From the NCBI RefSeq assembly GCF_016924665.1, contig NZ_JAFFJT010000010.1, forward strand, positions 124,001 to 188,000: a stretch of 64,000 bases of DNA. Direction: 5' to 3'. Both the position numbers and the translations under genes were made by a program. The stretch comes from Nocardioides sp. SYSU D00038 (lineage in GTDB: Bacteria; Actinomycetota; Actinomycetes; Propionibacteriales; Nocardioidaceae). How positions within the stretch are numbered: position 1 is the stretch's first letter; each line of letters begins with the position of its first letter. Shown here piece by piece: positions 24,951-33,985 of the stretch. The notes under the pieces are model-generated. The model did not search any database. It saw only the letters and a program-made list of their open reading frames with translations, and had not been told where the DNA came from.

Positions 24951-26000
24951 GTGTACCGCCGCGCCTACGCCCTCCTCGTGGGCAACGCCCTGCTCATGGG
25001 CGGGCTCGCGGTCGTCGCGGCGATCGTCCTCGACAAGCCCCTGGGCGACCCCGAGGGCAGCTTCCTCGGCCCGTCCTACATCCGGCTGCCGCTGCTGCTC
25101 TTCGGCGCGCTGCTGCTCGACATGCTGCCCCGGCTGGTGTGGCAGGCGCGGCTGAACCCCAAGCGGATGCCCACGGTCGTCCGCGAGCGGTTGCGCAGCC
25201 ACTGGAGCCGCGAGCGGATGACGCTGGTCGCGCTCGGGATCATCTGCTTCTACATCGTCTACGTGTCGTACCGGAACCTGAAGTCGTTCCTGCCCTCGAT
25301 CATGGGCGACACCAAGTACGACCGCGAGCTGCACCTGCTCGACAAGGCGCTGTTCTTCGGGCACGAGCCGGCCACGATCATCCACTCGATGCTCGGCACC
25401 AACATCTCGGCCCACGTGCTCAGCTACATCTACCTGTGGTTCCTGCCGATGGTGCCGCTCGGCGTCACCGCCTGGCTGGTGTGGTCGCGCAACATGAGCT
25501 TCGGCTACTGGTTCGTGACCTCGCAGTGCGTGGCCTGGACCCTCGGCACGCTCTCCTACTACGCGCTGCCGACACTCGGCCCGGGCTTCCGCTACGTCGA
25601 GCTCTACACCGACCTGACCTACACCCCCACCAGCCGGCTGATGGACTCCCTCGCAGAGGACAGACACACGGTGCTCCACGGGAGCGTCGAGGGAGCCATG
25701 CAGACCGTTGCGGGGTTCGCGAGCCTGCACACGGCGATCACGCTGCTGCTCGCGCTGATGGTGCAGTACACGATCCGCAACCGCGCGGCCCGGATCGCCT
25801 GCTGGGTCAACTTCGGGCTGACGATCATCGCCACCATCTACTTCGGCTGGCACTACCTCGCCGACGACCTCGCCGGCATCGTGATCGCCCTGGTCGCCTT
25901 CTACGTCGGCGGCATCGCCAGCGGCCAGAAGTTCGAGCGCAAGGGCACCGCCTCGCACCCGACGACCACCACCTCCGCCGTACCCGTCCTGCGCGACTGA
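24951..26000 (+). CDS. PAP2-family membrane phosphatase / inositolphosphotransferase-like
   Basis: 349 residues with 6-7 hydrophobic helices. The catalytic motifs of the Aur1/Ipt1-like PAP2 branch are visible: GFASLHTAITL (Ser-X-His) and FGWHYLADDLAG (His-X4-Asp). The central region YVSYRNLKSFLPS and DKALFFGHEPA also fits this branch. Members transfer or remove phosphate head groups on lipids; whether it makes an inositol- or other phospho-lipid is not known. GTG 24951 is a leaderless start. A repeat cluster follows. Confidence 0.85.
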   Translation: MYRRAYALLVGNALLMGGLAVVAAIVLDKPLGDPEGSFLGPSYIRLPLLLFGALLLDMLPRLVWQARLNPKRMPTVVRERLRSHWSRERMTLVALGIICFYIVYVSYRNLKSFLPSIMGDTKYDRELHLLDKALFFGHEPATIIHSMLGTNISAHVLSYIYLWFLPMVPLGVTAWLVWSRNMSFGYWFVTSQCVAWTLGTLSYYALPTLGPGFRYVELYTDLTYTPTSRLMDSLAEDRHTVLHGSVEGAMQTVAGFASLHTAITLLLALMVQYTIRNRAARIACWVNFGLTIIATIYFGWHYLADDLAGIVIALVAFYVGGIASGQKFERKGTASHPTTTTSAVPVLRD

Positions 26001-26007
26001 CCGCCCG

Positions 26008-26107
26008 CAGGTCGAGGAGGGACGAAGTCCCTCGTTGCCCGGCGAGACCCGAGCCGTTCCCGTTCCCACCGGAGGACGTCCGGGTGCGGGGTTCTCGACG
26101 GCGGCGT
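26008..26107. repeat. A-family repeat, degenerate (A5)
   Basis: Diverged copy: GTCGAGGAGGGACGAAGTCC at the left, a CCGTTCCCACCGGAGGACG core and GGGGTTCTCGACG at the right. The ends are incomplete. Confidence 0.7.
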
Positions 26108-26114
26108 GCCTGCG

Positions 26115-26242
26115 CTGGTCGAGGTGCGAGGAGCCCTGGCGACGAGCCTCGAGACCCGGTGAGGCGCGAGCCCTCCCGTTCCCACTGGAGGGCGTTCGGC
26201 CGGCGGGGGTTTCGAGGTTCGCTTCGCTCGCACCTCAACCAG
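26115..26242. repeat. A-family palindromic repeat (A6)
   Basis: Complete element, CTGGTCGAGGTGCGAGGAG to TCGCTCGCACCTCAACCAG. A detached arm GTCGCTCCTCGCTGCTCGACC (21 bases, 26251-26271) follows, complementary to the CTGGTCGAGCAGCGAG type of left arm. Confidence 0.9.
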
Positions 26243-26271
26243 CGCCGGTGGTCGCTCCTCGCTGCTCGACC

Positions 26272-26376
26272 GCCGATTCTCGAGAATGACATCGTTGTGA
26301 TTCGCAAGCCGACACGCCGGGGACTGGTGAGAAATCTGAGGATTTTGTGGCATTTGGGGCGAATGTGACTTAGGTT
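26272..26376 (+). promoter_or_regulatory. AT-rich control region of the NlpC/P60 gene
   Basis: About 100 bases with far more A/T than the surrounding DNA. It contains the 12-base palindrome ATTCTCGAGAAT (26276-26287), a TGTGATT (26295 region) and TGTGACT (26364 region), and the -10 hexamer TAGGTT (26371-26376), which ends 7 bases before the GTG. Operator activity is inferred, not known. Confidence 0.55.
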
Positions 26377-26383
26377 CGTCCGC

Positions 26384-27730
26384 GTGCCTCTTCCCCGCAC
26401 CGTCCTTCGCCTGCCCGTGACCGGCCGTCGCGCCGCCGTCGCCGTGGCCGCGCTGAGCCTGGTCGCCGGCGGTGTCGCCGGCACCGCGCAGCTGGCCGCC
26501 GCCGACCCCGGCAGCGACGCGCCGACCGCGCAGGACGTGCGGGACGCGCGGCAGGACGTGCGCGACCGCAAGGACGACGTCGCGTCGGTGCAGGCCGCAC
26601 TGAGCGCGGCGACCGCCCGGCTCCAGGCCGCCCAGGTCGAGGCCGGCCGGGCGGCGGAGGCCTACAACGGCGCCCGCTACGCCGCGCAGCAGGCCCGCCG
26701 CGAGGCGAAGCGTGCCGAGCGGGCTGCGGCCGCGGCCGACCGGGCCCTGGCGACCCAGCGCGAGCTGTACGCCGACGCGGTGGTGCAGAGCTACCAGATG
26801 TCCCCGAGCCTGGGCGCGCTCGGCGCGATCGGGCAGGCCGACGGCGTCGAGGAGGTCATGGGGCGGCTCGCCAGCGTCGACAACGCCCAAGCCGCCCTCG
26901 ACGCGCGGCACACGGAGTTCACCCAGGCCTCCGAGGCGGCCGAGACCGCGGCCGACCAGGCCGTCGCGGCCCGCGAGAAGGCCGGCCGCACCGAGGCGGC
27001 GACGCGCAGCAAGCGCGACGCGGCGATGTCGGCCGCGGCCGCCGCCGAGGCCGAGGCCGGCGCGGTCGCCGCCGAGCGCGACCGGCTGGTGGCCGACCTG
27101 GCCCGCCTGCAGGGCGTCAGCGTCGAGCTGGCCGAGCAGCGTCAGGAGGCCCTCGAGCAGGCCGCCCAGCAGGCCGCCGCCCAGGAGGCCGCCCAGGAGG
27201 CCGCCGAGCAGGCCGCGCAGGAGCAGCAGGACCAGCCCGCCGGGCCGACCGGCGCCGCCGAGGAGCCCGTCGAGCAGCCCATCGAGGAGCCGACCGAGGA
27301 GCCGGCGGACGAGCCGGCCGCCGAGGAGCCCGCCGAGCCCGCCGACCCGACCCCGCCCGCCCCCGGCGGCGGTGCGTCGGCCGCCATCGCCTTCGCCCGC
27401 GCCCAGCTCGGCGAGCCCTACAAGTGGGCCGCTGCCGGTCCCGGCGCCTGGGACTGCTCGGGCCTGACCATGGCCGCGTGGCGCGCCGGCGGGAAGTCGC
27501 TGCCCCATTACTCGGTCGCCCAGTACGAGCAGTCGACCCCGATCTCCAAGTCGCAGCTGCGCCCCGGTGACCTGTTGTTCTGGGGCGACTCGGGCCGGCC
27601 GTCCTCGATCTACCACGTCGCGCTCTACGTCGGCGGCGACAGGATGATCCACGCGCCCCGGCCGGGCCGCGGCGTCGAGGAGGTCTCGATGTACTACTGG
27701 ATCACACCCAACTTCTTCGCCCGTCCCTGA
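26384..27730 (+). CDS. NlpC/P60 peptidoglycan endopeptidase, RipA-like
   Basis: 448 residues: signal peptide (to about residue 40, ending QLAAA), a long Ala/Glu/Arg coiled coil (about 45-270), an acidic Glu/Pro linker (about 285-330) and a C-terminal NlpC/P60 domain. Catalytic Cys in WDCSGLTMAAWRAGG, His in YHVALYVGG and the third polar residue in IHAPRPG are all present. This layout matches the actinobacterial hydrolases that cut peptide stems during cell separation, with the coiled coil as autoinhibitory or scaffold part. GTG 26384 follows a leaderless -10 box. Confidence 0.93.
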   Translation: MPLPRTVLRLPVTGRRAAVAVAALSLVAGGVAGTAQLAAADPGSDAPTAQDVRDARQDVRDRKDDVASVQAALSAATARLQAAQVEAGRAAEAYNGARYAAQQARREAKRAERAAAAADRALATQRELYADAVVQSYQMSPSLGALGAIGQADGVEEVMGRLASVDNAQAALDARHTEFTQASEAAETAADQAVAAREKAGRTEAATRSKRDAAMSAAAAAEAEAGAVAAERDRLVADLARLQGVSVELAEQRQEALEQAAQQAAAQEAAQEAAEQAAQEQQDQPAGPTGAAEEPVEQPIEEPTEEPADEPAAEEPAEPADPTPPAPGGGASAAIAFARAQLGEPYKWAAAGPGAWDCSGLTMAAWRAGGKSLPHYSVAQYEQSTPISKSQLRPGDLLFWGDSGRPSSIYHVALYVGGDRMIHAPRPGRGVEEVSMYYWITPNFFARP

Positions 27731-27778
27731 GGCGTCGGCCCACCCCCACGTGCGGTGACCGCGGCGGCGTACCGCCAG

Positions 27779-27784
27779 TAGGTT
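27779..27784 (+). promoter_or_regulatory. -10 hexamer TAGGTT of the acyl-CoA oxidase-like gene
   Basis: TAGGTT ends 7 bases before ATG 27792. Confidence 0.5.
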
Positions 27785-27791
27785 TGTCGCC

Positions 27792-29774
27792 ATGGCCACC
27801 GAGACCAGCGCCCCCGAGACCAGCGTCCCCGAGGCCGCCGCGCCCGGCACCTACGTGCAGCCGACGATCGACGTGCCGGCGCTGACCGCGCTGCTCGACG
27901 GTCGCTACGCCGACGTGCGCCAGCTGGTGCGCACCAACCTCGTCGACTACGCCTCGATCCTCGAGGAGGCCGAGACGCTCTCGCAGGCGGAGTTCCGCGA
28001 GCGGGTCAAGGAGGTCGTGGTCGAGATGGCCGCGACCGGCCAGACGGGCATGGGCTTCCCCGAGCAGTACGGCGGCGGTGGCGACATCGGTGCCTCGCTC
28101 GCGGCGTTCGAGACGCTGGCCTTCGGCGACCTGTCGGTGCTGGTCAAGGTGGGCGTACAGTTCGGCCTGTTCGGCGGCGCGATCCTCCAGCTCGGCACCC
28201 AGCGGCACCACGACGCCTACCTGGCGGACCTCGTGACCGGCTCGGTGATGGGCTGCTTCGCGATGACCGAGACCGGCCACGGCTCCAACGTCCAGGCGCT
28301 CGGCACGGTCGCGACGTACGACGCCGCGAGCCAGGAGTTCGTGATCACCACGACCCGCGACGACGCCAGCAAGGACTACATCGGCAACGCCGCCCAGCAC
28401 GCCGAGCTCGCCGTGGTCTTCGCGCAGCTCGAGGTGGCGGGGGAGTCGCACGGCGTGCACGCGTTCGTGGTGCCGATCCGGGTCGACGGCGAGCCCGCCC
28501 CTGGCGTGCGGATCGCCGACGACGGCCTCAAGATGGGCCTCAACGGCGTCGACAACGGCAAGCTCTGGTTCGACGGCGTGCGGGTGCCGCGCACCGCGCT
28601 GCTCAACCGGTTCGCCGACGTGACGCCCGAGGGCGTCTACGAGAGCGCGATCGACAACCCCAACCGCCGGTTCTTCACCATGCTCGGCACCCTGGTGCAG
28701 GGCCGGGTCTGCGTCGGCGGCGCCGGCATCAACGCCGCCAAGGTGGCGCTCACGATCGCCGTCCGCTACGCGCTGCGGCGCCGCCAGTTCGAGGCCACGT
28801 CGGACGACGAGGAGGAGCTGCTGCTCGACTACGGCCAGCACCAGCGCCGGCTGTTCCCGCTGCTGGCCCGGACCTACGCGCTCCACTTCGCCCAGGAGGT
28901 CGTGGCCGCGCAGTGCCACGACGTGTTCAGCGGCGCGGTGAGCGACGAGAAGGTGCGCCGCGAGCTCGAGTCGCGGGCAGCCGGCACCAAGGCGCTCGGC
29001 ACCTGGCACGCCACCCGGGCGATCCAGGAGAGCCGCGAGGCGTGCGGCGGCGCCGGCTACCTCGCGGTCAACCGGTTCGCCGCGCTCAAGGCCGACACCG
29101 ACGTCTTCACGACGTTCGAGGGCGACAACACCGTGCTGCTGCAGCTGGTGGCCAAGGGTCTGCTCACCGACTACTCCAGCGAGTTCGAGGACCTCGACCA
29201 GTTCGGCATGGTCCGCTTCGTCGCCAGCCTGGCCGTCGACACCGTGATCGAGCGGACCTCGGTGCACAAGCTGCTGGAGCGGGTCCGCGACCTCATGCCC
29301 GGCGGGGACGACTGGGACCAGGAGGCCGGGCTGCTCGACCCGGCCTACCAGCTCGCGATGCTGCGCTACCGCGAGGAGCACATGCTCGCCGGCGTGGCCC
29401 GGCGCCTCAAGCGCGGCATCGACCAGGACATGAACCCCGGCACGGTGTTCTCGCAGGTGCAGGACCACGTGATCGCGGCCGCCCGCGCCCACGTCGAGCG
29501 CCTGGTGCTCGAGGCGTTCGTCGAGAAGACCGCGGCGCTGCCCGACGGCGACCTCAAGGTCGCGCTCAACCTGCTGTGCGACCTCCACGCGCTGTGCACC
29601 ATCGAGGCCGACCGCGCCTGGTTCATGGAGCACGGCCGGCTCACCGTCCAGCGCTCCAAGTCGATCAGCCGCGAGATCAACGAGCTGTGCCGCAAGATCC
29701 GCCCGCTCGCCCGGGAGTACGTCGACGGGTTCGGCGTGCCCGAGGCGATGCTCCGCTCGCCCGAGCTGATCTGA
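27792..29774 (+). CDS. Acyl-CoA dehydrogenase / acyl-CoA oxidase-like enzyme
   Basis: 660 residues, clearly longer than the ~390 of ordinary acyl-CoA dehydrogenases and close to acyl-CoA oxidases. Motifs: CFAMTETGHGSNVQALGTVA (flavin/substrate loop), GLNGVDNGKLWFDGVRVPR, and REACGGAGYLAVNRFAALKADTDVFTTFEGDNTVLLQ, where the Glu of FEGDN is the expected catalytic base in oxidases. First step of fatty-acid beta-oxidation, with O2 or an ETF as electron acceptor. ATG 27792; the next gene overlaps by one base. Confidence 0.9.
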   Translation: MATETSAPETSVPEAAAPGTYVQPTIDVPALTALLDGRYADVRQLVRTNLVDYASILEEAETLSQAEFRERVKEVVVEMAATGQTGMGFPEQYGGGGDIGASLAAFETLAFGDLSVLVKVGVQFGLFGGAILQLGTQRHHDAYLADLVTGSVMGCFAMTETGHGSNVQALGTVATYDAASQEFVITTTRDDASKDYIGNAAQHAELAVVFAQLEVAGESHGVHAFVVPIRVDGEPAPGVRIADDGLKMGLNGVDNGKLWFDGVRVPRTALLNRFADVTPEGVYESAIDNPNRRFFTMLGTLVQGRVCVGGAGINAAKVALTIAVRYALRRRQFEATSDDEEELLLDYGQHQRRLFPLLARTYALHFAQEVVAAQCHDVFSGAVSDEKVRRELESRAAGTKALGTWHATRAIQESREACGGAGYLAVNRFAALKADTDVFTTFEGDNTVLLQLVAKGLLTDYSSEFEDLDQFGMVRFVASLAVDTVIERTSVHKLLERVRDLMPGGDDWDQEAGLLDPAYQLAMLRYREEHMLAGVARRLKRGIDQDMNPGTVFSQVQDHVIAAARAHVERLVLEAFVEKTAALPDGDLKVALNLLCDLHALCTIEADRAWFMEHGRLTVQRSKSISREINELCRKIRPLAREYVDGFGVPEAMLRSPELI

Positions 29775-30439
29775 TGAGGGTGCCCGGACTCGGAGGCTGG
29801 TCCGACGACCCGCTCTGGGCGTCGTTCTACGACTGGACCGTCGAGCACCCGCGGGCGGGAGGCGCGCTCTGGCGGGCCGGGATCAACAGCGACCTGCGCC
29901 TGCTCTACCGCGCCGCCGACGAGATCGGGCGGCAGCCGGCCGGGGCCCGGGTGCTCGACGTGCCCTGCGGCGGCGGGGTCGCCCTGCGCGGGCTGCGGCC
30001 CGGCCAGGGGGTCGACTACGTCGCCGCCGACATCGCCCCGGAGATGCTCGACCGCACCACCGCGGCCGCGCGCGACCGCGGGGTCGAGGACCAGGTCACC
30101 ACCCGCCTCGCCGACGTGGGCGCCCTGCCCTTCGCCGACGACGAGTTCGACCTGGTGGTCTCGTTCACCGGCCTGCACTGCTTCCCCGACCCCGCGCTGG
30201 CGGTGGTCGAGATGCTGCGGGTGCTGCGTCCGGGCGGGGTCGTCACCGGCAGCGCGCTGTTCAACGACACCGGCCTGCGCTTCGAGCCGCTGCGGCGGGT
30301 CGGCCGGCTCGCGGGTCTGCTCGGCCCGGGGTGCACCCGCGACGCCGTGCGGGCGTGGCTCGGGGTGCGCTGCGACGACGTCACGCTGACGACGAGCGGC
30401 GCGATCGGCTACTTCCGCGGCGTGAAGCGCGGCGGCTGA
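29774..30439 (+). CDS. Class I SAM-dependent methyltransferase
   Basis: 221 residues. Motif I VLDVPCGGGVALRGL, motif II DIAPEMLDRTTAAAR, then LADVGALPFADDEFDLVVSFTGLHCFPD and MLRVLRPGGVV are those of the Methyltransf_11 group. The target is unknown; small molecules or lipids are usual. ATG 29774 overlaps the stop of the acyl-CoA oxidase gene (TGATG), which hints at a shared lipid substrate. It is convergent with ppa. Confidence 0.88.
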   Translation: MRVPGLGGWSDDPLWASFYDWTVEHPRAGGALWRAGINSDLRLLYRAADEIGRQPAGARVLDVPCGGGVALRGLRPGQGVDYVAADIAPEMLDRTTAAARDRGVEDQVTTRLADVGALPFADDEFDLVVSFTGLHCFPDPALAVVEMLRVLRPGGVVTGSALFNDTGLRFEPLRRVGRLAGLLGPGCTRDAVRAWLGVRCDDVTLTTSGAIGYFRGVKRGG

Positions 30440-30457
30440 CCGGCCTCAGTGGATGCC

Positions 30458-30958
30458 TCAGTGGATGGCGCCGGGGTTCTCCTTGAGCCGCTCGAACGAC
30501 GCGGCCACCTCGGCCTCCGCCTCGGTGCGGCCGACCCACTCGGCGCCCTCGACCGACTTGCCGGGCTCGAGGTCCTTGTAGACCTCGAAGAAGTGCTGGA
30601 TCTCGAGCCGGTCGAACTTCGACACGTGGCTGATGTCGCGCAGGTGCTCCAGGCGCGGGTCGGTGGCCGGCACGCACAGCACCTTGTCGTCGCCGCCGGC
30701 CTCGTCGGTCATCCGGAACATGCCGATCGCACGGCACTTGATGAGGCAACCGGGGAAGGTGGGCTCCTGGAGGATCACCATCGCGTCGAGCGGGTCGCCG
30801 TCGAGGCCGAGGGTGTGCTCGATGTAGCCGTAGTCGGCGGGGTACTGCGTGGAGGTGAACAGGGTCCGGTCGAGGCGGATCCGACCCGACTCGTGGTCGA
30901 CCTCGTACTTGTTGCGCTGACCCTTGGGGATCTCCACCAGCACGTCGAACTCCAGCAC
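30458..30958 (-). CDS. ppa: Inorganic pyrophosphatase
   Basis: 166-residue family I soluble pyrophosphatase: [20 protein letters not shown] at the start, the signature DGDPLDAMV (metal-binding Asp residues), and the C-terminal [26 protein letters not shown]. Hydrolyses pyrophosphate to drive biosynthesis. The GTG at 30958 is preferred over the GTG at 30973 because GGAGG (30967-30971) stands 8 bases before it. A 12-base tandem duplication (GCCTCAGTGGAT) lies at the 3' end and includes the stop codon. Divergent from dacB. Confidence 0.96.
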   Translation of the reverse strand: MLEFDVLVEIPKGQRNKYEVDHESGRIRLDRTLFTSTQYPADYGYIEHTLGLDGDPLDAMVILQEPTFPGCLIKCRAIGMFRMTDEAGGDDKVLCVPATDPRLEHLRDISHVSKFDRLEIQHFFEVYKDLEPGKSVEGAEWVGRTEAEAEVAASFERLKENPGAIH

Positions 30959-31055
30959 GTCCCTTGCCTCCACTCACGTCGACCGGCCCACGTCCGCGGG
31001 CCCGGGCCAGTGTCGCGCACAATGGGCCGGAGCGCGCAAACGGACAGGAGCACCG

Positions 31056-32522
31056 GTGCCCCGACGTGACCGATCCCACGACGACCGCGGCCTCGTGGGC
31101 CGCCTCGTCGCGCTCGTCGTCGTCCTGGCGCTGTCCGCCGCGGGCGTGGCGGCGTGGCGGCTCGACCTCGTCGTGCCCTGGTACGAGCACCTCACCGGCG
31201 ACGACCGCGAGCCGGTCTCGCCCGCCGCGGTCGCGCCGCCCCCCGGGCTGGACCTGCCGGTCCTGCCGGCGGGCGCGCCGGTGGCCGCGCCCGCCGACGG
31301 GCCAGGCCTGGCGCCGGCGAAGGTACGCCGGGCGCTGGCCCCCCACCTCGCCGACCCGCGCCTGGGCCCGCACGTGCTGGCGACCGTCGTCGACCTCGAG
31401 ACCGGGGAGGTCGTCCACGACCGCGGCTCGGGCGCCGCCGTGCCGGCCTCGACCACCAAGGTCGTGACCGCGGTGGCCGCCCTGGTCGCCCTCGGCCCCG
31501 AGCACCGGTTCACGACCCGCGTGGTCGCCGGTGGCGGCAACCGGGTCGTGCTGGTGGGTGGCGGCGACCCGCTCCTGGGGTCCGCCCCGCCCGACGGCGA
31601 GACGGCGTACCCCGCCGAGCGCGCCGACGTGGAGACCCTGGCCCAGCAGACGGCGGTGTCGCTGCGCGAGCGGGGCCGCACCCGGGTGCGGGTCGGCTAC
31701 GACGACTCGCTGTTCGCCGGGCCGTCGTTCAACCCCGCGTGGCCGCCGACCTACCGCGGCGACGTGGTCGCCCCGGTCACCGCGCTCTGGGTCGACGAGG
31801 GCCGGCCCGCCGAGGGCTACGGCCGGGTCGAGGACCCCTCGCTGGTCGCCGCGACGGCGTTCGCCGGGGCGCTCTCGCGGGCCGGGATCGAGGTCGTCGG
31901 CGAGCCGCAGCGCGGCGTCGCGGGTGCGGGCGGTGCCGAGCTGGCGTCGCTGGCGAGCCCGCCGGTGCGCGAGATCGTCGAGCGGGTGCTGCTGGTCAGC
32001 GACAACGAGGCCGCCGAGGTGCTGGCCCACCACGTGGGGCTGGCCCGGGGCCAGGAGGGCAGCTTCGAGGGCGGTGCCGCCGCGACCGAGGCGGTGCTCG
32101 CCGAGCTCGGGGTGCCGCAGCAGGGCCTGCGGCTGCGCGACGGCAGCGGCCTCTCCCGAGAGAACCGGATCAGCCCCGAGGCGCTGGTCGCCGCCCTCGC
32201 GGCCGCCACCGCCCCCGACCGGCCCGCGCTCCACTCGGTGCTCGGCTCGCTGCCGGTCGCCGGCTTCACCGGCTCGCTTGCCTACCGGTTCGACGAGGGC
32301 GACCCCGCCGGTCGCGGCAGCGTGCGCGCCAAGACCGGCACCCTCACCAACGTCCGCAGCCTCGCCGGCGTGGGCACCGACCGCGACGGCACGCCGTACC
32401 TCTTCGTGCTGATGGCCGACCGGATCCGCAAGAAGGACGACGACTACGCCCAGCGCGTCCTCGACCGCGCAGCCGGCGCCCTCGGCGCCTGTCGCTGCTC
32501 GGTGGCCCCCTCGGCCGGGTGA
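31056..32522 (+). CDS. dacB: D-alanyl-D-alanine carboxypeptidase, PBP4 / S13 family
   Basis: 488 residues, N-terminal membrane anchor (LVALVVVLALSAAGVAAW), a Pro/Ala linker, then the serine peptidase: S132-T-T-K135 (in VPASTTKVVT), S315-D-N317 (LLVSDNEAAE) and K426-T-G (VRAKTGTLTN). The S13 insertion between the first two motifs is present. It trims peptidoglycan stems outside the membrane. GTG 31056 is preceded by AGGAG 7 bases upstream. ppa and dacB are divergent neighbours here; in M. tuberculosis the pair is also adjacent. Confidence 0.93.
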   Translation: MPRRDRSHDDRGLVGRLVALVVVLALSAAGVAAWRLDLVVPWYEHLTGDDREPVSPAAVAPPPGLDLPVLPAGAPVAAPADGPGLAPAKVRRALAPHLADPRLGPHVLATVVDLETGEVVHDRGSGAAVPASTTKVVTAVAALVALGPEHRFTTRVVAGGGNRVVLVGGGDPLLGSAPPDGETAYPAERADVETLAQQTAVSLRERGRTRVRVGYDDSLFAGPSFNPAWPPTYRGDVVAPVTALWVDEGRPAEGYGRVEDPSLVAATAFAGALSRAGIEVVGEPQRGVAGAGGAELASLASPPVREIVERVLLVSDNEAAEVLAHHVGLARGQEGSFEGGAAATEAVLAELGVPQQGLRLRDGSGLSRENRISPEALVAALAAATAPDRPALHSVLGSLPVAGFTGSLAYRFDEGDPAGRGSVRAKTGTLTNVRSLAGVGTDRDGTPYLFVLMADRIRKKDDDYAQRVLDRAAGALGACRCSVAPSAG

Positions 32523-32569
32523 GGAACGACGCCCGCCGCTACTCGGGCAGCGGGCGCCGGTGACTACCG

Positions 32570-32702
32570 CTGGTCGAGCAGCGAGCGCCAGCGAGCGTCG
32601 TCGAGACCCGGTGAGACGAGAGCCCTCCCGTCCCTACCGGTCGCGCTCGGGTGCGGGGGTCTCGACGGGCGCTCCTCGCTGGGGCTCGTCGCTGCTCGAC
32701 CA
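32570..32702. repeat. A-family palindromic repeat (A7)
   Basis: Complete element with the long arm type: CTGGTCGAGCAGCGAGCG at the left, and GGTCTCGACGGGCGCTCCTC to GTCGCTGCTCGACCAC at the right. It is the best example of the third arm type and the likely parent of the left halves at 10269 and 48074. Confidence 0.9.
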
Positions 32703-32714
32703 CCGGTGCCTGCG

Positions 32715-32834
32715 CTGGTCGAGGAAGGACGAAGTCCTGTCTCGAGACCCGGTGAGGCGGGAGCCCTCCCGTCCCCACCGGAGGGCGTTCGGGTGCGGGG
32801 GTTTCGAGGCTCGCTCCGCTCGCACCTCAACCAG
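32715..32834. repeat. A-family palindromic repeat (A8)
   Basis: Complete: CTGGTCGAGGAAGGACGAAG at the left, CCCTCC / GGAGGG core, right arm of the other type (TCGAGGCTCGCTCCGCTCGC) ending CTCAACCAG. The left and right arms belong to different arm types, as if two elements had recombined in the core. Confidence 0.9.
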
Positions 32835-32837
32835 CGC

Positions 32838-32906
32838 AGTTCCCCCCCGAGGGCGTTCGGTCGCCTGGGGTTTCGAGACAGTCGCCAGCGCGACCTCCTC
32901 GACCAG
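32838..32906. repeat. A-family repeat, right half only (A9)
   Basis: GAGGGCGTTCGGTCGCCTGG, GGTTTCGAGACAGTCGCCAG and CGCGACCTCCTCGACCAG; the left arm is missing. Confidence 0.8.
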
Positions 32907-32935
32907 CGCAGCGCGGCCGCCGAACGGCGGCCGGA

Positions 32936-32941
32936 TAGGTT
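32936..32941 (+). promoter_or_regulatory. -10 hexamer TAGGTT of the zinc protease-tilS unit
   Basis: TAGGTT ends 6 bases before ATG 32948; it lies 29 bp behind the A9 repeat, so any -35 contact falls in the last bases of the repeat or right next to it. Confidence 0.55.
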
Positions 32942-32947
32942 CGCAGC

Positions 32948-33985
32948 ATGAGTGACGACGGGATGGTCGACTGGGACCTGGCGGTCCGGATCGGGTCGCG
33001 GCTGGCCGGGGACGGGCCGGTCGTGGGCCGCGAGGAGGCGGACGCCGCCGTCGCGGAGCTGCGGGCCGGGGCGGAGCGGTCGACCGGTCTCGTCAAGGCG
33101 TTCACCGGGCTCGACGCGCCGGCCGGCACGGCGCCGCTGCTGGTCGTCGACCGGCCCGGCTGGGTGCAGGCGAACGCCGACGCGTTCCGCACCATCCTCG
33201 GGCCGATCACCGGCAAGATGACCGAGAAGCGGCCTCCCGGTGCGGTGGCGCGGGCGATCGGGTCGCGGGTCACCGGGGCGGAGGTCGGGGGCGTGCTGGG
33301 CTTTCTGGCCGGCAAGGTGCTCGGCCAGTTCGACCCGTTCCACGACCCCCACGGCCGGCTGCTGCTCGTCGCGCCCAACATCGTCCACGTCGAGCGCGAG
33401 CTCGGTGCCGACCCGTCCGACTTCCGGCTCTGGGTCTGCCTGCACGAGGAGACCCACCGGGTGCAGTTCACGGCGGTGCCGTGGATGCGCGGCCACCTCT
33501 TCGACGAGATCGGCAGCCTGGCCGACTCGATGGAGCCCACCAACCTCGTGGAGGAGGGGCTGCCGCGGCTGCTCGAGGCGATCAAGGGCGGGGCCCGCGG
33601 TGGCAACCTGCTCGAGCTGGTGGGCACCCCCGAGCAGAAGGCGCTGCTCGACCGGATGACCGGCGTGATGTCGCTGCTCGAGGGGCACGCCGACGTCGTG
33701 ATGGACGGCGTCGGCCCGTCCGTCATCCCGAGCGTGGCCGCGATCCGCAAGAAGTTCACCCAGCGCCGCAAGGGGGTCGGGGTGCTCGACCGGTTCCTGC
33801 GCCGGCTGCTGGGTCTCGACGCCAAGATGGCCCAGTACCGCGACGGCGCGGCGTTCGTGCGCTCGGTCGTCGACAAGGTCGGGATGGAGGAGTTCAACGC
33901 CGTCTGGGCCGGTCCCGAGAACCTGCCGACCAAGGCCGAGATCGCCGCCCCCGACGACTGGGTGCGGCGGGTGCTCACGGCGTGA
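32948..33985 (+). CDS. Zinc-dependent metalloprotease-like protein (DUF2342)
   Basis: 345 residues. The zincin motif H166-E-E-T-H170 ([14 protein letters not shown]) and a downstream [12 protein letters not shown], which would supply the third ligand, are characteristic of the actinobacterial family sometimes labelled coenzyme F420 biosynthesis-associated. No signal peptide. Activity is not established. ATG 32948 is leaderless. It overlaps tilS by GTGA; in M. tuberculosis the homologous gene (Rv3626c, from memory) stands in the same place. Confidence 0.85.
   Translation: MSDDGMVDWDLAVRIGSRLAGDGPVVGREEADAAVAELRAGAERSTGLVKAFTGLDAPAGTAPLLVVDRPGWVQANADAFRTILGPITGKMTEKRPPGAVARAIGSRVTGAEVGGVLGFLAGKVLGQFDPFHDPHGRLLLVAPNIVHVERELGADPSDFRLWVCLHEETHRVQFTAVPWMRGHLFDEIGSLADSMEPTNLVEEGLPRLLEAIKGGARGGNLLELVGTPEQKALLDRMTGVMSLLEGHADVVMDGVGPSVIPSVAAIRKKFTQRRKGVGVLDRFLRRLLGLDAKMAQYRDGAAFVRSVVDKVGMEEFNAVWAGPENLPTKAEIAAPDDWVRRVLTA

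Noticed and set aside
26272..26383. ydaO-type c-di-AMP riboswitch before the NlpC/P60 gene, common for such genes in actinobacteria
   Set aside because: The conserved motifs are missing and the -10 box lies only 7 bases before the start, leaving no leader for an aptamer.
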